Below, piece by piece: positions 13,349 through 28,500 of a DNA stretch of 64,000 nucleotides (position 1 is its first letter; the number at the start of each line of letters is the position of its first letter). Below the pieces are notes generated by a model. That model made no database searches. It saw only the letters and a program-made list of their open reading frames with translations, and was not told the DNA's origin. This DNA is from Pterobdella sp. o SKG-2022 (taxonomy: Eukaryota > Annelida > Clitellata > Hirudinida > Piscicolidae). A program made the position numbers and the translations under genes. The stretch is from NCBI GenBank assembly GCA_964035795.1, contig OZ038321.1:6691696-6755695 (forward strand). The letters run 5' to 3'.

Positions 13349-13543
13349 TTATTTATCCTCTTCAATCTTGGTGTAGTTTTCAGATGCCTTGCTGTTAGTT
13401 TTTTTTGTGTGTAAGGCTTCAATATCTTCCAAGGTTTCTGGTAGAGCTTTTCCATAAGTTTCAGGCAGCAGAAAAACAAGGGTACCTCCTATGAAACCAC
13501 ACAAAATAAGCGTTATGATGAAGACAACACGATGCTTTGAAAA
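13349..13543 (-). CDS. SLC22-like exon 10 (TM12 and C-terminus)
   Basis: Begins [20 protein letters not shown] and continues to [20 protein letters not shown], the C-terminal SLC22 signature. A hydrophilic Lys/Glu-rich tail then leads to the stop at 13349. Acceptor TTTTACAG. Confidence 0.9.
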   Translation of the reverse strand, partial: FSKHRVVFIITLILCGFIGGTLVFLLPETYGKALPETLEDIEALHTKKTNSKASENYTKIEEDK

Positions 13544-16500
13544 CTGTAAAATTAAATCATTTTTATTTAGAAGATAATTTCGATTATATTCCAAATGAAT
13601 ATTTTTATTAGAAATCATTTATTTAATAAATATCTCGAGCAAAACTAGCATGAGGAATTGAAAGTATTTTTTAAAATATATTTATTCAAAAGTTAGATAC
13701 CATGTAAAAACTACTTGAGGATGCCGTAGTAATGGTTCTGCTGATTGCAAGGTTGATTCCAAAGGCTTCACTTCTATAAATAGATCACATGAGTTTAGTA
13801 CTATTTTCAAAATGAACTATAAACTATAAATGAGAATAAATAAAAAATATTACTATTTAAAAATTATTTTATTTTGTTTGAAAATTCAAAGTCAAATTCA
13901 ACAGTGCCAAGAAAAGGTGACCAATCTGACAGAGAAAGACTAAGGGATATGGTGAACATGCAAGAACAGTTCATCAAGTTGTTCCATATTTATTCATTTT
14001 GTGTTGAATGTTTATGAAAACTTTGAACTTCCTCAAATTAAGGACTTGATTAAGATTGTATAAAAATTTTAATGGCTAGTATTTCAAACTGGATTTCAAA
14101 AATATCCATTATAAGAATTCGACGCCTATTATAAGAGTTGGAAGATATATCTTATTATTCCTCAAAAGCTAGTGATTTTCAATACGAGAAGCCACATGAA
14201 ACATTAGAGAAGAAAAGGTTGTTTGGCATTTCAAGGATGAAATTTTTGTTTGAATGCCAGTAAAATAGTATCTATTCAAAATATGAATTCTATGTATACA
14301 TGAAAAACTCTCTTGAGACATCATGTATCAATGTTTTGTTAATTGTTTCAAAATAACTTTATATAATGAGGTAAGTTTTTGATAATTTAATTTTTTTTGA
14401 AAAATAAAAATAAAATTGACCTCTTTCATGAAGTTATTTCGAAACAATATTTTAAAATTATTTCCCATATTCTGTTCATTGTAAAACTAAAAACTCATGT
14501 TTAGTTCAACCTTCACTTTACCATACATTTTAAATAACAAACACTACCAGTTTCCTAGTTTTTGAATTTCAAAAACTGTGGTACCTTATAGAAATTGGAT
14601 AGAGACTTGGAGGGTATGAAAACATCATCATCCAAGCAGAAGTGGAAAAGAATTTGCTGATCGTTGTCAACGGGATGAAGCCATAGTCTTTGTGCTTGTC
14701 ATCTATTTAAAAAGTCAATTGAAGTAATTCATTTTGATAAAAAAATTATTTAACATAATCAAGTTTTTTTTTCAAGATAGCATTGGAACTTACCTGCAAA
14801 AATTTCAACAAATAAACATAGTAAGATGAAAACAGACGTTACATATGAACACAAAATTACAGCATTCCTTTTCTCAAACCTGGATGTATTTTTGTTATTG
14901 AAAATTGAAGTGTTGAACAAAAAAAAGTAATAATCAAAAACATGATATTGTTAAACTCAAAAAAGTACAAAAGCAACTATAAATTAAATGCCATGATGAT
15001 TTTTTGAGCCACAGTAAAATAAAGAGCTTTGTGAACACTAAAAGTTTTTATTAATGAAACTTTTTGACTAATTTCAAATAAATATGTTAATATTATTTTT
15101 ATATTATCATAAATATATAACGCTAAGCTCACAAACAAGATTTGTTTTAAAAGCACTTATTTTGGTTCATTTGAAAAAAAAACTTCCATTTTAAAATAAT
15201 TTCGAGCCATTTTATTGCATCATGATTTGACCAAACTCCGAATTTCGGACAACTGATGGTTGACTTACAAAAAAAAACAATTAAACAAACAAATATACAT
15301 ACAAATGATTTCACTTTGTTATGAAGATCCAGCTCAAAATGCTTGCAGGAATCATGACAGAAAGGTTCAAAAAGGTGCTTAGGTACCTATTGTCTGAAAT
15401 GGAACCACCTATGTAGCTCAAACCATAGTAGCTGATTGATATTAACCTGGGTCAGGCGTTAAAGCTTATGTGAGTTTTGGTAATAAAAAAAATAATCCTT
15501 TAAAATTATTTATATTTTTTGTAATATTGCACTTCATCCACAATCAAAAGTGCAAACATTTTAATGTTTAAAAATTAGATGAATAGATTTCACCAAAAAA
15601 TTGCATATGCAGAGGAGGCTCAATCTAAAAATATATTGATATTAACTGTTTTAAAACTCCAACTTAATATCTAATTTAATACAAAGGAAGATAAAAATAA
15701 TGTAGAATCTAAAGTAATTACCCATCAGAAATGCTAAAGGTCATGTGGCGAAGTAGATATTTATTGGTGAAAAGGACTTTAAAAGATAATTCTGAATCTG
15801 GGTTTTTCTTTTTGAGAAAATTAATTTTTTTAAAAATTTTATTAAAAATGCTATCAGCTTTTTCTAAAGAGTTGTTTTTAAAAAAATTCTGCACTTCAGA
15901 AGCTGTTTTAGTTGTTTGGAAAATTGGCTTGTCAAAGTGCACTCTGTTATATTTTCCGGCTGTCACCAAAATCTTCTCTGCTTTTTCTATTTTGTTGTTT
16001 GCATGAAGCCAATATACAGTTTCAGGCAACCAACAACTGAAAAGACGATAATTTTATGTGATAGTATGAATTCGACCTTACGAACAACAATAAATAGGCA
16101 GCGTTCATCTCTAAATGCACGATTTATTTACAAAAACTATAATCTAAACATGATTTGACAACAACAAAAATTTTCAAAAATATATTTATGCATTTATTTA
16201 TGCTTATATAGGGCGCTTTTCACATGTTTAGGATGTATCAAAAACGCTTAAAGATACTAATATAGTTTATGATATGTTATAATCGATACAAATGAGTGAT
16301 GAGTTAAAGGAATCACGAAAAAATTAAATGATTTGGCTGGAAAAAACGTTCAAAATTGACGCTGCTGCATCACTAAAATACTAGGTTCTGTCAACTGGTT
16401 GGTGAAGTAGTGATTTTCTCGATCTTAATGAGAAGAAAACATTTTTATTGTTTGTGAGTTTAAAGAGACATCCAGGGTTTTTTGAGTAAAAACAGTTGAA

Positions 16501-19500
16501 GGTGATAAAAGCTATCTTGAAAATGAGCCTTTTAAGTTTGGAACCCAGTGAAGCTTGTCTAGACATTGGGTTAATGTCAAAGATGAAAACAATGCGTGAG
16601 ATATGGTTCTAAAGTTTAAAATTTTTTATGCGTGTTGATGAGAGAGAGTAGAGAAGAGACTTGTAGTAGTCTAGCTTAGACATGATGAAGGCAAGAATGA
16701 GATTATGAGTTGTTTAGAAAGTGGGGCTTTTACCAATTATTTTGATGGCTTTGATATGTATATTAAATTGCTTGGCTGTTGAAGAGATGTGTTGGTCGAT
16801 GATAACGTCAAGTAAATTTATTTCAGAAATATTTTTATATTCTGACCTGCTATGTTAACTATTTTATTTAGGGTTTTATGCGCGATTTTGTACTGACAAA
16901 CATTGAATTTGTTTTGTCGATGTTGAGTTTGAGGAGGTTTTACAGAAAAAACACATTTAGATATTTCTTCGACGGCTAGTTGAAGGTTTTTCATAAAGAA
17001 ATTTGGATATGAGAATGATTTCATCTGCATATTGATGAAAATTTCTAATTATTTTTGGAGAAAATTTAGCTTAAAGGGAAGGGTAGATAACGAAGAGTAG
17101 AAGGCCGAAGAAAAGCTTGGGCGAATGGATTCAACCTTCACGACTGGTGTCTAGAGGACAAGAAAGTTTTTCTAGGCAAAAGAGAATCCAAAACTGTACT
17201 GATAGAACTGTTGGGTACTTTGACAACTATAACGGGAAAACAGTGCAATAACAACAGAGGTATAGAATTAGCCAACCATCTCTTTAAAATTGTGGCGAAC
17301 CCGACTTTGGGAGTTTCAAAAAAATGTGCACATGCCAATAATCCTTCCGAAGTCGGGATTTTCATGATTCTTAATAATGTGCAAAAAGAGTAGACAAAAC
17401 AAGACAAGGCAAGCCTTAGTGGAGTACCAACTGATAGAGGCAGGGTGAGTGAAAAAATGTCACTTAACTTGGGGAATTAAAAACGATTTTTAAAGTATTG
17501 TTACAGAGATTAACTATTGCTTCAATAATATCCTTTTATTAGAATGTTCTATACACAACTTTGAAATTATGCTTTAAACGAGAGATATGTATATGATGGC
17601 CAACCGTGTCAAAAGCGGCAGACAGATCTAATGAAGCCAGCAGACTTTTTCGACCATTATCTTGAGCTCTTCTGAGTGTGTCTGTTATGTGTAGAAAGAC
17701 AATTTCTTACGAACGATGTTTATTGTAGGCAGATTGAACTTTTTGGAAGAATGATGAAACAAAGAAATAAGTGAAGAGTCGGCCTAAGACAAATTTTTCA
17801 GCATTTTAGTGTTAATAGATTGGATACCGGTCTATGATTGAAAGATTTATCACGGTTGAATTTATTTGTGGTGTTACTTGGGCAGTTTCAAATGTGAGAG
17901 AAAAAACGCTTTGAGGCAAAGAAAAGTTGGCTAGTTTAGCAGCTATTGGAGAAAGGATTGTTGAGAATCGTTTTTTAAAAAATGTTGATAAGATATCGAG
18001 TGGAAAGATCTTCATTGGCAGATTTTTAATTATTAAGTAGACATCATTGTGGGACACTTCATCAAAACAACTAAAGTGAAGATTGTTTTACCATTTTACT
18101 GGTCATTATTGTAATTTTCTCAGTCATGATCATTGTTATTATTATCATAGTTTCTTTTGTTCTCACAAGTAATTGATTGGGTATCTATTGTTAATTCATT
18201 ATGCACAACATCGCATGAGCGTGGTTCGTCCATAAGGCTGCGGTTGTTGACTCGTTTCTTTTGCTGTAGGCTGACTGAAAAGATTGATGTATTTTTGAAA
18301 TTTTATTGTTGAAAAATGTAGAGAAAGATTAAGCTAGCTTATTTTCATCAGTTTGAAAAAGAGGTGGCTTGGGAGGAGACTTGTGGAGAATGGAGTTGAT
18401 AGCATTCAAGGTTTTTTTTGGGTTTTGAGAGCAACCCTCCAGCTGTGTATGCAATTAGTTGGCCTGAAACGATTAAATAAGGTGTCTCACTCAATTTCTT
18501 GCAAGTAATACAAGCAATTGGTCAGAGGATGTTCGTTCTTTCATCCAAAATTGGCGTTTTGCAAATGGAGCTTCGTAAGATATTGGGAAGCGATACGCAC
18601 AGCTAACTCTGGATTTGAAGGAGCGAAGTGGAGCATGTTCGTCTAGCGGAGTATTGAATGATTCTTTGAGGTGATTAATAAAAGTGTCAACATCACTGGT
18701 TTCCATGCTTGTTAGATCATGGCTAAGTGGGGAGAGGTCTTGTTCGAGGAGTGTGTAGTTGGCTTTGCTATAGCATCGTGGGTGACGTTTTGTGAGTTGA
18801 GACTGCAAGTGATGAGTGCATGGTCTGAAAAAAAAGGTGTTGATTTATTATTTTTGATAAAGTTAGAATCGGAAAGACTAATTATAAGGTAAAAGGTGTT
18901 AATTAAGAAGTGTGTGAGGAAATTGATGTGTTAGACCATACTGTGTTCTGAAAGTAGCTGAAAAAGTAGGCTTGATGGGTTGGATATTTGAGAGTAATTA
19001 AAATCATTTACGGCTATGTGGGGGATGATAAAGAAGGATATATAACTTAAAAGTGGATAGTCGGTTGACGAAATTACGGCTATTAGGTGGTCGGTGGATG
19101 ACGGAGAAGTTAAAAGAAAAGATTCGAATTAATAATCCACTGATAATATTTCAAAGAAAAAATATGCTTTCAGGTTCAAGCAAGTGGCGAGTGTTGGAAA
19201 ACTTGTTTGTTAAAATATGGGCAATTCCACCACCGCGTTTTCCAGATTGATGATGTGCATGTAGGACGCTGTACTTAGAAGGACATATGTTATAGTGAAA
19301 ATAGTTGTGGTGGTTTAAAATGACCCAAGTTTCAGTGAGAGCAAGTAGGTCGAGCAATGAAAATAGATGGCATCATGAATATAAGATGATTTGTTGATGA
19401 TGGAGCGGGAATTGAAAAGACAAAATTTGAAAAGCTTAGTTTTTTTGAAAAAACGAAGCAACAAACATAAATTATCTGTTTATGTTTTTCTTTTTTAGCA

Positions 19501-22500
19501 ACTTTTGCCTAACTAATTCAGGGCAGTCGGCTTGGTTTTTTCTCAAAGTGCATGCAACACATTTCGGAGAAAAGCGGCAAAAGAAACCAGGGTGTTATAC
19601 TTCTGCGCGAAAGACGCAGCTTTTTTCTTTGAAACATTTGCTGCTGAAATGTCCGTAGAATTGAAAATTGAAGCAGCGAGACGGATTCAGATCGATACGG
19701 GCTGGAAAAGAGCCCATAGAAAGCTTGATCCTATTGTCACCAAAAACGACTTAGATGAGAGAACATGGTACTTGAACGTACCAGTCAAGAGCTGATGGGT
19801 TGTTTGTGTTTTTATAGTTTTATATACATTGTTTTAATTGCTGAAAATTTTAAACTTTGTTTTTATTGATTTCTCAAAATTGGATTAATTGTGAAACATT
19901 GGAAAAGATGAAAGATGGGTCTGAGCGAGTGTTAATTTTTATTCCAGAAGTTGTTTAAAGGGTGTTTATGTCCATATTGAAAGTGATAAAGCAGTCTGTT
20001 TTGACTATTATAGTTCTGTTAGTTGTGAAAATTTTTTTGTTGGACAGCTTTAGTGTGTTAGAGAGAGTTTTGATGACAGGATCAAGAATTTTTGAATAGG
20101 ATGAGACAGTGAGTAGACTTAATGAAAAATAAAGAAACCTTGAGAGTTGTTGAGTGATTAGGAAATGATTGTGCCATGTGATGCATGAGTATCAGAAAAG
20201 CTTTTGCATAGTGCAGAAAAAGAAGATATGTTGAGTAGTGAAAGAAATTGTCTGAATTAATACAAATGATTTGGTCAAGCCCAATGAGGTTTGTGAGTTT
20301 GAAAAAGTTGAAGAAGAAAAATTTGATAGAGTCGAAGGAAGAAATGTTGATGAATTCAAAGAAGGTGAAGTTGTAGAGCTTGAAGTGAAGGCAAGTGTAG
20401 AGATTCATGAGCTTTAAGCTGTAATGCTGGTTGTTACTGTTGAAGCAAATTTTGTAGGAGAAGAGTGAGCTGAGTTGTCGATCTTCAGCTTCCGACCTCT
20501 TCTTCTTGGTAGCACAGTTTTATTACACTCGCTTTTATTGACATCCAACAAACTATTTAGCTTATTTTTCAAATAGTTTAAAATCGTCTGAATATTCAAA
20601 ATTTTTCAAAAAATCGATGAAACATCGAAAATGACCATATTCATCGGAAAAACAAATAGATATATAAAAATAAATTTAAGAATAATGCCAGATAAATTCT
20701 CTTATTTCCAAAAATGGCTACCGCACCTCTGAGAACCACTTTCATAACAACGGTAACAACATAAGAATGCTACTTTAACTTGGAAAAAAATATAACGCTA
20801 TCAAAAGTTTACAAAATTCCAAACTTGTACTTCAAACATAGCTGTTCAACAACAACTTAGTAGACAAATTGATAAGAGTTTCAAACGATTTCATTTGTCA
20901 TATAATTGAATATGAGTCATCAACTTTTTTATATCTCATTTTGTGTAATAACCCTTTAACGTTACTTTTATGGGTTACTCAATCAAGTTATGTCTACAAG
21001 ACACAGTGCACTCGCCAACATTTAAGGTTCAAGTCAATGCTTCTATGCATATTTTTAGCAATAAAAGTGATTTGCAAAAAATTAACAAGTAACAAACCAC
21101 CTCTTCATTGAAAAATTTCGACTCTCAAATATTTCATGATTAAATCTAAGCGAATTGATCTTTATTTGACTGCAAAAAAGTTGATATAATAAAATCGCTA
21201 TGTTTTGCAGAATTTCAATTTTCCGAAGTCTTAAATAACATAACATAACATAACTGAATTTAAAGTGTTTCAGTAGACTAGAGTCTGTGTGAGAACCACT
21301 GCTAAATATATCTAATATCCTAGCTCGCCTATCTTGATTTTAAAATTGTTGGTTGTTTCCACGGAAACTGTCTCATTACTAAGCTCATTCCAGGCGTTTA
21401 TCACTCTGCTACTAAAGAATCTCTGCTTGATTCAACTTCCAGTCTTCTTAAATAATTTTTATTTGTGTCCTCGTAGGCCTTTTCTGGTTTCCAGTTGGAA
21501 GAATCTGGTAAATGGTGTATCTTCTTTTCTGGTGATTAATTTGTAGGTTTGTATTAAATCTCCTCTGCATCTTCTTTTTTCTAGAGTTGTCAGTCTACAT
21601 TCTCTTAATCTTTCTTCGTATTGAAGTTTCTCGAGTCCTTTGATCATCTTTGTCGCTCTCCGCTGTACCTTTTCCAGAATGTTCTTGTCTTTTTGCAAAC
21701 CTGGACTCCACGCCTGAACACAATATTCCAGATGGGGTCAAACTAGAGTCTTATACAAATTTATGATTATTGATTTTTCTCTGCTGACCACCGTTCTTCT
21801 GATAAATCCAAGTATTTGATTTGCTTTGGCCGCTGCGACAGTACATTGCCTCGATGTTTTTGTGTTTTTGTGTATCATGACTCCGAGATCTTTTTCTTCT
21901 TCTGTCGATCGTAGCTCTTGATTGCCCAAATGATACTGAAAGATTCTGTTCTTTTTTCCCATGTGCATTACTTTGCATTTATCTATATTGAAAAACATTT
22001 GCCAATCCTCAGACCACTTATATATCCGTTCCAAATCAAGTCTTAGTACTTCCGCATCTATTTCATTGTTGACCTTCGCACACAATTTCGTGTCGTCAGC
22101 AAACTTTGATATTTTTGATTTTATCCCAAAGTCAATATCGTTGATATATATAACGAATAGCAGAGGTCCCAGCACCGAACCTTGAGGAACTCCACTTGTA
22201 ACATTAATCCAGGATGAATTCTTGTCTTTGATACGCACTTGTTGTCTCTTGTTCTTAGCCAGTTAGTGATCCATCGGAGCAGGTTACCAGATATCCCGCA
22301 CGATCGTAACTTTTTGACAAGTCGTTCATGTGGCACTTTGTCGAATGCTTTAGCGAAATCCAAATAGATTATATCAACAGAGTTTCCACTGTCTACATTT
22401 TCGTACACTTTTTCAAAGAAGTCCAATAGGTTAGACAGACAAGATCACCCTTTCATGAATCCATGCTGGCTACTTTTAATTATTTCATTTTCCATGAGGT

Positions 22501-25500
22501 GTTCAACCATATTCATCTTTATTATTTTTTCTAGCACTTTACATACATTGCATGTTAAGCTGACTGGCCTGTAGTTGCTAGTGTCGCTCCTGCTGCCTTT
22601 TTTGAATAATGGCGTAACAATGGCATCTCTCCAGTCTTTTGGTATATCACCTGTTTTGTTTTTATAAATAATTCAGCTATAATCGCTCCTATTTCGTTCC
22701 GCACTTCCTTCAAAAATTTAGAATGCATTTCATCTACTCCTGGAGTTTTGTCTTCTTTGAGAGATTTTAGCATCTTCACAACTATCTCTTCTGTAATATC
22801 TACCGTATTTATCATCTGCTCCTGGTTTCCTGCAAATAATAACATCGGTTCTGGGATGTTTTTCGTGTTTTCTTGCGTCAATACTGATCCAAAGTACTTG
22901 TCCAACATTTCTGCAGTTTCTTCATTATCTGTAACCATAATGCCTTGGTTGTTTTTTAATGCTCCAATCTTCGTATTTCATTTTTGTTTGCTCTTAATGT
23001 AGTTGTAAAAGCTTTTGCTGTCTCTTTTAATGTTTTGACTTAGCTTTGTCTCATAATCTTTAATTGCCTTCCTTTTTGATTTGTTTGCCAGGTTTCTTTT
23101 TTCAACATATTTAATTCTAGTTTCTTCTGTATGTCTTCCAGCGTTTGTTCCAAATATATTTGGGTCACTTTTAATGTTTGTTTGCATTTTCTTCCACGCT
23201 TTATACTTGGCTCTCCTGGTTTTTATAACATCTTTATTTACCCAAGGACATTTTTTGGTGATTCTTTTATATGTTGGTACTGTTTCTTCCACAACTTCTT
23301 TCATACATGACGCAAACTTCTTCCATTTATCCTGTACTCCAAGATCTGCCAATCTCTGTTTCAAGTTCTTTTCTTTGATTTTGTTTCTGACTTTATCAAA
23401 ATCTGCTCTATAGTAGTTGAATCGCTTTTTGTGTTTTATCTCTTCAATTTCGTGTTCTGAAGCAATGGTAAATTTTATAATCTGGTGATCACTAGAGCCA
23501 AATCTCTCTTCTTCCTGCACATCTTCAATCATGTTTTTTTTGGTAGAGACTACTAGATCAAGTATATTTTCTTCTCTTGTTGGCTCAACCACATGCTGAG
23601 TGAGAAAGTTTTCATCCATGCATTCCAAAAATAGGTCTTCCGATGGTTTTTTGCCCTGCTTCTTGTTCCAATCTATATGAAAGTTGAAATCTCCCATGAT
23701 GCATGCTCCTGTGGTAACTCTGTTGATTAGTTCATGAAGTCCAATATCGTTTTCTTTACTCGAGTCAGGAGGACAATAGCACAAACCTATTACCATTTTC
23801 TCGTTTTTGTTTTTGATTTCACGCCAAACACTTTCCTTAAATCTGTCATCTTTCAGGTCCGTTCTTTCAAAGGCCATCAGGTTGTCCTTTATATACAGTA
23901 GTACCCCACCCCATGTCCTCTTCCTCCATGAATTTATTTTTCTGTCCTTCCTAAACATGATGTACCCATCCAGTTTGAGTTCACTGTCTTCTATAGATTT
24001 TTTGGCCCAGGATTCTGTTATATCAATGACATCAAGTTTTTCCTTGTCTACATATAATTCAAGTTCTGTCCTTTTGTCTTTGTTTACCACACTTCTTGCA
24101 TTTACGTAGAAGCATTTCAATCTGCTTATCTTTGCTGATTCTCTCTTCGATCTCTAAATTTTTGTAATTGATATTTTCTCATCTTCACTACCCTCATGGC
24201 TCCAGGCTGACCTCTTACCTTGAATGCCCATTCCCCCGACTTATCTGAGCTTTGTTTTTCTTTGCACAGTTTTACTGTATTTTTGCATTGCTCCCTTTCC
24301 TTTTTTGTCATTTCATGCGTCACCGATATTTTCTTGTATTTCTCATCAGCTTGTTTAAGTTTTGATAAACTCTCCAACACTGCATTTTTCATTGTTCTCT
24401 CCTGAAACTCGATAAGTAGTGGTCTATCAGTGTCTTTAGCTTTGCCTAGCCTGAAAACTCTCTTTATTTCTTTTTTCTCACAAGGAACCTTTAGCACTTC
24501 GTTAATGAGTGTTATTATTGTCTTCCTATTTTCACTTTTTCTTTTTGCTCTCTGGTACTGGTGTCTCAACCATTCTATGTATTACTATGTTGTTCTTCCT
24601 CAATTCTTTTTGTTTGTCTTCTTCCTCTCGAATTTTCATTTTCTCTTCCACGTTTTTTACTTTGTCGCTGACTATTCTCAATTCGTTGCCAACTTTTTTA
24701 CCAACCACCATGCTCCATGTTTCTTCATTTTCTTTGAATGCGTTCATGAATGCCTCTTCCCCGGCTGATTTGATTCTTTTTTCGACACTCTCTACATTCA
24801 AATCGAAAATTTTTTTGGTGATTTTCTTTTCTAACTTCGAATTTACTTTTAGTTTCTCAATTTATCCTTCCAATCTTTTGGGAAGAAATTTTGTGCCAAA
24901 CATATCTTTCAAATCCTTTATCTCCCATTCCAGCTCTTTTATTTTCTTGCAGCTTTTACATATTCCATCAGAGTCAAAAGCTTCATTTGTTCCGTACATA
25001 TTGCATTCCTTGCATTCCATGAATGTGAAAACGACTTTTCATTGTTTTTTATCATTTTTTTTAACTTATTATATCAACAAATTTAAGAAAAATTTAAAAT
25101 TTTTATATTGACCAAAATCATTTTAACACTCACTATTCATCATTTTTGAACTTTGTTTTTCAGCTGTTGTCAAGTTTACCCACTAGTTTTTGTTTCTCAT
25201 TCAAAAAAAAATTTTATGAAAAATAATTTTAATCATAATTAAAATTTTCTACTTTTCAATTTTTGTGAATCAAAAATGACTAAGAAGGCATAAAGTTCAA
25301 TAATTATTAAGCCTCCGCAACCTAGTTTGCAACTGTGCGCCTTACAAATAAATTAATAATTAAAATGTTAAGTTGACATAATTCATTTGATAAGTTACTA
25401 TTGCTTCAACATTAGAACTATTTTTAAGATATATAGATAGATTTGATCTTTTGATACCTGAGTTGAGATTACCAACATTTTGTTTCGGTTAGATCAAGAA

Positions 25501-28500
25501 AAATATTGGTTTAGCTTTTTAAATTTATTCGGCTTTTTTTATTCACAATAAGTACTCACATTAGGAAAGGTAGATATAAAACTGAATAGAGGTTGATGAA
25601 GACTGTGAAAATTTTCCAATCGTGGATGATGTAAGCCAATAATACTTCAATGCATAGGTTGATGCCATAAGTAAAAAATAAAAACATAGTGAAAATAGTT
25701 TCATTGCGTTTTGAACACGATTCAGCCAAGTAAACCATATGCATTATAGAAAGAGCCTGTTGGGAATAAAGTTATTTGAGAATAGTGTTTGTTGGCTCAA
25801 ACGAAGATTGTTTCATCAATTTATGGGTTTATGATTTGAAACTCGAAAAAAAAATTAAAATAGAATGAAGAGAAACTATGGGCGCTGAAAAGGAAAATGG
25901 TTCCCAAAAATGTTGGTGCAGGCAGTGATGTCTATGTATAAAAAAGCAAAACCACGAGCATAGATTGGAGGTGGACACTCGAAAGGATTTGATGTTGGTG
26001 TAGGTGTCCATCAAGGATCGGTTCTCTCACCATTTGTTGAAAAGTAATGCAACATAAAATCGCATTCATAACAAGTTTTGAATTCTCATGTTAACAAAAA
26101 CAACATAGTTTCCTAAAAGTTCTGAAATATCATAAAATATTTGTTTTCAATAGTGCTAGATATATTATCAGAAGACGAAAAGAAAAATGCTCTTTATGAC
26201 TTTGTCTTGATGGCAGAGACAATGGAAAAACTGGAAGCACAATATATTCTGAGAAAAAAGGATTAAAGATTAATTTTAGTGAAACAAAGGTCATTGAATG
26301 TGGTGGTGGTAGCGGGGCTGTTGATTTGGCTGAAATTGATCCTTGTGGTGTGGTAAAAGGGCTGGGTATATGTGTGAAATGAAAAACTTGTAAGAAGTGG
26401 GTTCATGCCCGGGGTGCTAGAATAGAGAGTTTTTTATAAAATAAAGAAAATTTTTGTATTTATGGTTTGTATGAGTAGTTTGAAAGAGAAATGTTCTCAT
26501 AGTGAAAGATACAAACACAAAGTTTTTATCAACTTGACCCACTAAGCTTCTCGTAAGACAAACTTAAATTATCAAGTGATGTAAAACCTGTTATGACAAT
26601 TGGCTGGGAAACTTGGGAAGCAAAATCCATTAAAGAGATTGTTTTGAACAAGAGACAAAACCAAATGCTTCAAATGATGTGTCGTGAGCAGCGAGCTTAT
26701 GTTGGGAGTATGAAAAAGTTAATGGGTTAATTGGGGCTGGGTAGTACGATTGTTGAGGTTGAGAAAAAAAATTTAAATTGCTGAGTAATGTAAAAAAGTC
26801 TTATGATGATTGTGTTGAACAGGCCTGAATGACGAAAAAAAATTTTTGAAAATTGGAAAAGTCCAGTAATTTCAATAAATTAAGTTCGATTAAATGTGAG
26901 AATCATGACTCAAGGGTGTAAGAAAACGGATTCTAGGAAATAAGAATAATAAACTAAAAGATTTTAGAAAAAACATGTTTTTTGAAGTCTAGAAATCATA
27001 GAATTATATAAATATTTTTATAGCTGAGAGAAGAAATAGCCAAAAAAAAACTATCTAAATAACTGAAAAAAAGGGTAAACGGTGAAAGGCTCAAAAGTAA
27101 GAAAACTATGAAAAAGTTGATCCGACTTTTGAAAGATTAGAGTATCTGCTCACACATAAAATAATTTCAAGTGTTGATTAGTTTTTAGGCATGTAACGCA
27201 TTAATAAAAGGATAAACATAAATTTAAATTTTAAAAATCAACTCACTCCAACACAAAATCCATTGAGACACCTTACAACGGTGAACCCCCAGTAATCAGA
27301 TGTGAAGACACTGCCTGTTCCCAACATTGCATTGCATATTATAAGCAAGATCAAACTTGGCTTTCTACCGATCAAGTCAGCTATAGCAGACAAAGCAGAT
27401 CCTAGAGAAAAGCATAAGAAAAAAGTTGTTTGAGAAATGTCGGTCCAAAATGCTTTCTCGCAAACAAGATCCCACTGTGAAATGAAAAAAATTTAATTTA
27501 TAATTTAAAATTACATGTAGGAACATACTGGAAACAACTTCAGATGTTTCTAGATGTTGCGTATACGAGTCAGGTTTCAGTTTTATTTTTAATAACAAAG
27601 TCAAATATTGCAAACTCAAGTCTTCTATCGTCCTAATTCAAATGGTTAACATGAAAGTTTTTTCCAGTTTCAAAGAATCCTTCACTTATCATAAATTTGG
27701 GTATAGGAAATTTCAGTATAAATTTTAGATGGGAATTAATAATATTTAAACAAATAAATTTTGAAAAACTGCAATATGCCATATTTTTTTAATACAGATC
27801 ATAATTTTTGTCTGACCATAATTACAAAAAACAAAATGAGATTTGAAATAATTTTTTTTTAATTGTTTTTTTCCAACTAAGATAGCATCAAAAAGGTTTA
27901 AAAACTCAAATTCACTTAATTTGACCATTTGTTTCATTTCATTAAAAATTTTGATGCCTTGTCGACACTTTTTTCAGCTGAAAACAAGACAAAATTCTTT
28001 CGTGCAATGATCAAATTATGGTTCAAATTGGGAATCTAATTGAAACAAAATTGAATTAAAAATTGTTAAAATTCATTTCTTCCTATTCTTAATCCTCAAA
28101 AGCTTATGGGACAACAACAGAATGTAACGTAATGGGGTATTTATAAAGCACTTTTCCTTGTAGTTTAAAGCACTTGCTAAAAAGTTAATGTAGCGATACC
28201 ATACTGTGAAACAGGTGCTAATTGCCAGCCCACATGGGATCGAACCTGGTAATTTTAGGTAAATAGTCTAATGCTCAACCACTATGTTATGTGAGCCAAC
28301 AAACCGGTAAACCAACTGTTTTGTTAACTAATTAACAAAAATTGACAAAAACAAGGCTTGAGTTTAAAAATTATTAGAATCTTTTCGAAAAAATTTTTTA
28401 AAAAACAAAAAAATATACAAAGCTACTAGACTTTAACAAAAATTTCAAATAAAAAAGTTCTGAAAGTCCTTATGTCCGCCGAAAAAAACATAAAACGTTT

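Larger units (their letters stand above)
21235..25100 (-). mobile_element. CR1-like LINE, nearly full length
   Basis: The element has ORF1 (25020-24126), ORF2 endonuclease (24120-22978) and RT (22938-21459). It ends near 21235 in a short tandem tail (TTATG in element sense, about three units at 21238-21255), as CR1-group LINEs often do. RT blocks include [46 protein letters not shown] and [12 protein letters not shown]. Lesions are few: an in-frame TGA at the end of the endonuclease block, a frameshift near 22675, a TGA near 22437, and a stop plus frameshift in ORF1. It sits in SLC22 intron 4 in the gene's own orientation. Confidence 0.85.

Noticed and set aside
19532..19795. Plus-strand frame with [21 protein letters not shown]
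   Set aside because: It is antisense to the LINE ORF1/endonuclease region (minus strand) and is cut by the duplication edge. Better read as a shadow.
24430..25111. Plus-strand Ser/Phe-rich frames of 112 and 200 codons (also 57238-57919)
   Set aside because: They are antisense to CR1 ORF1. The Lys/Glu-rich sense strand gives Phe/Ser-rich antisense frames by composition.
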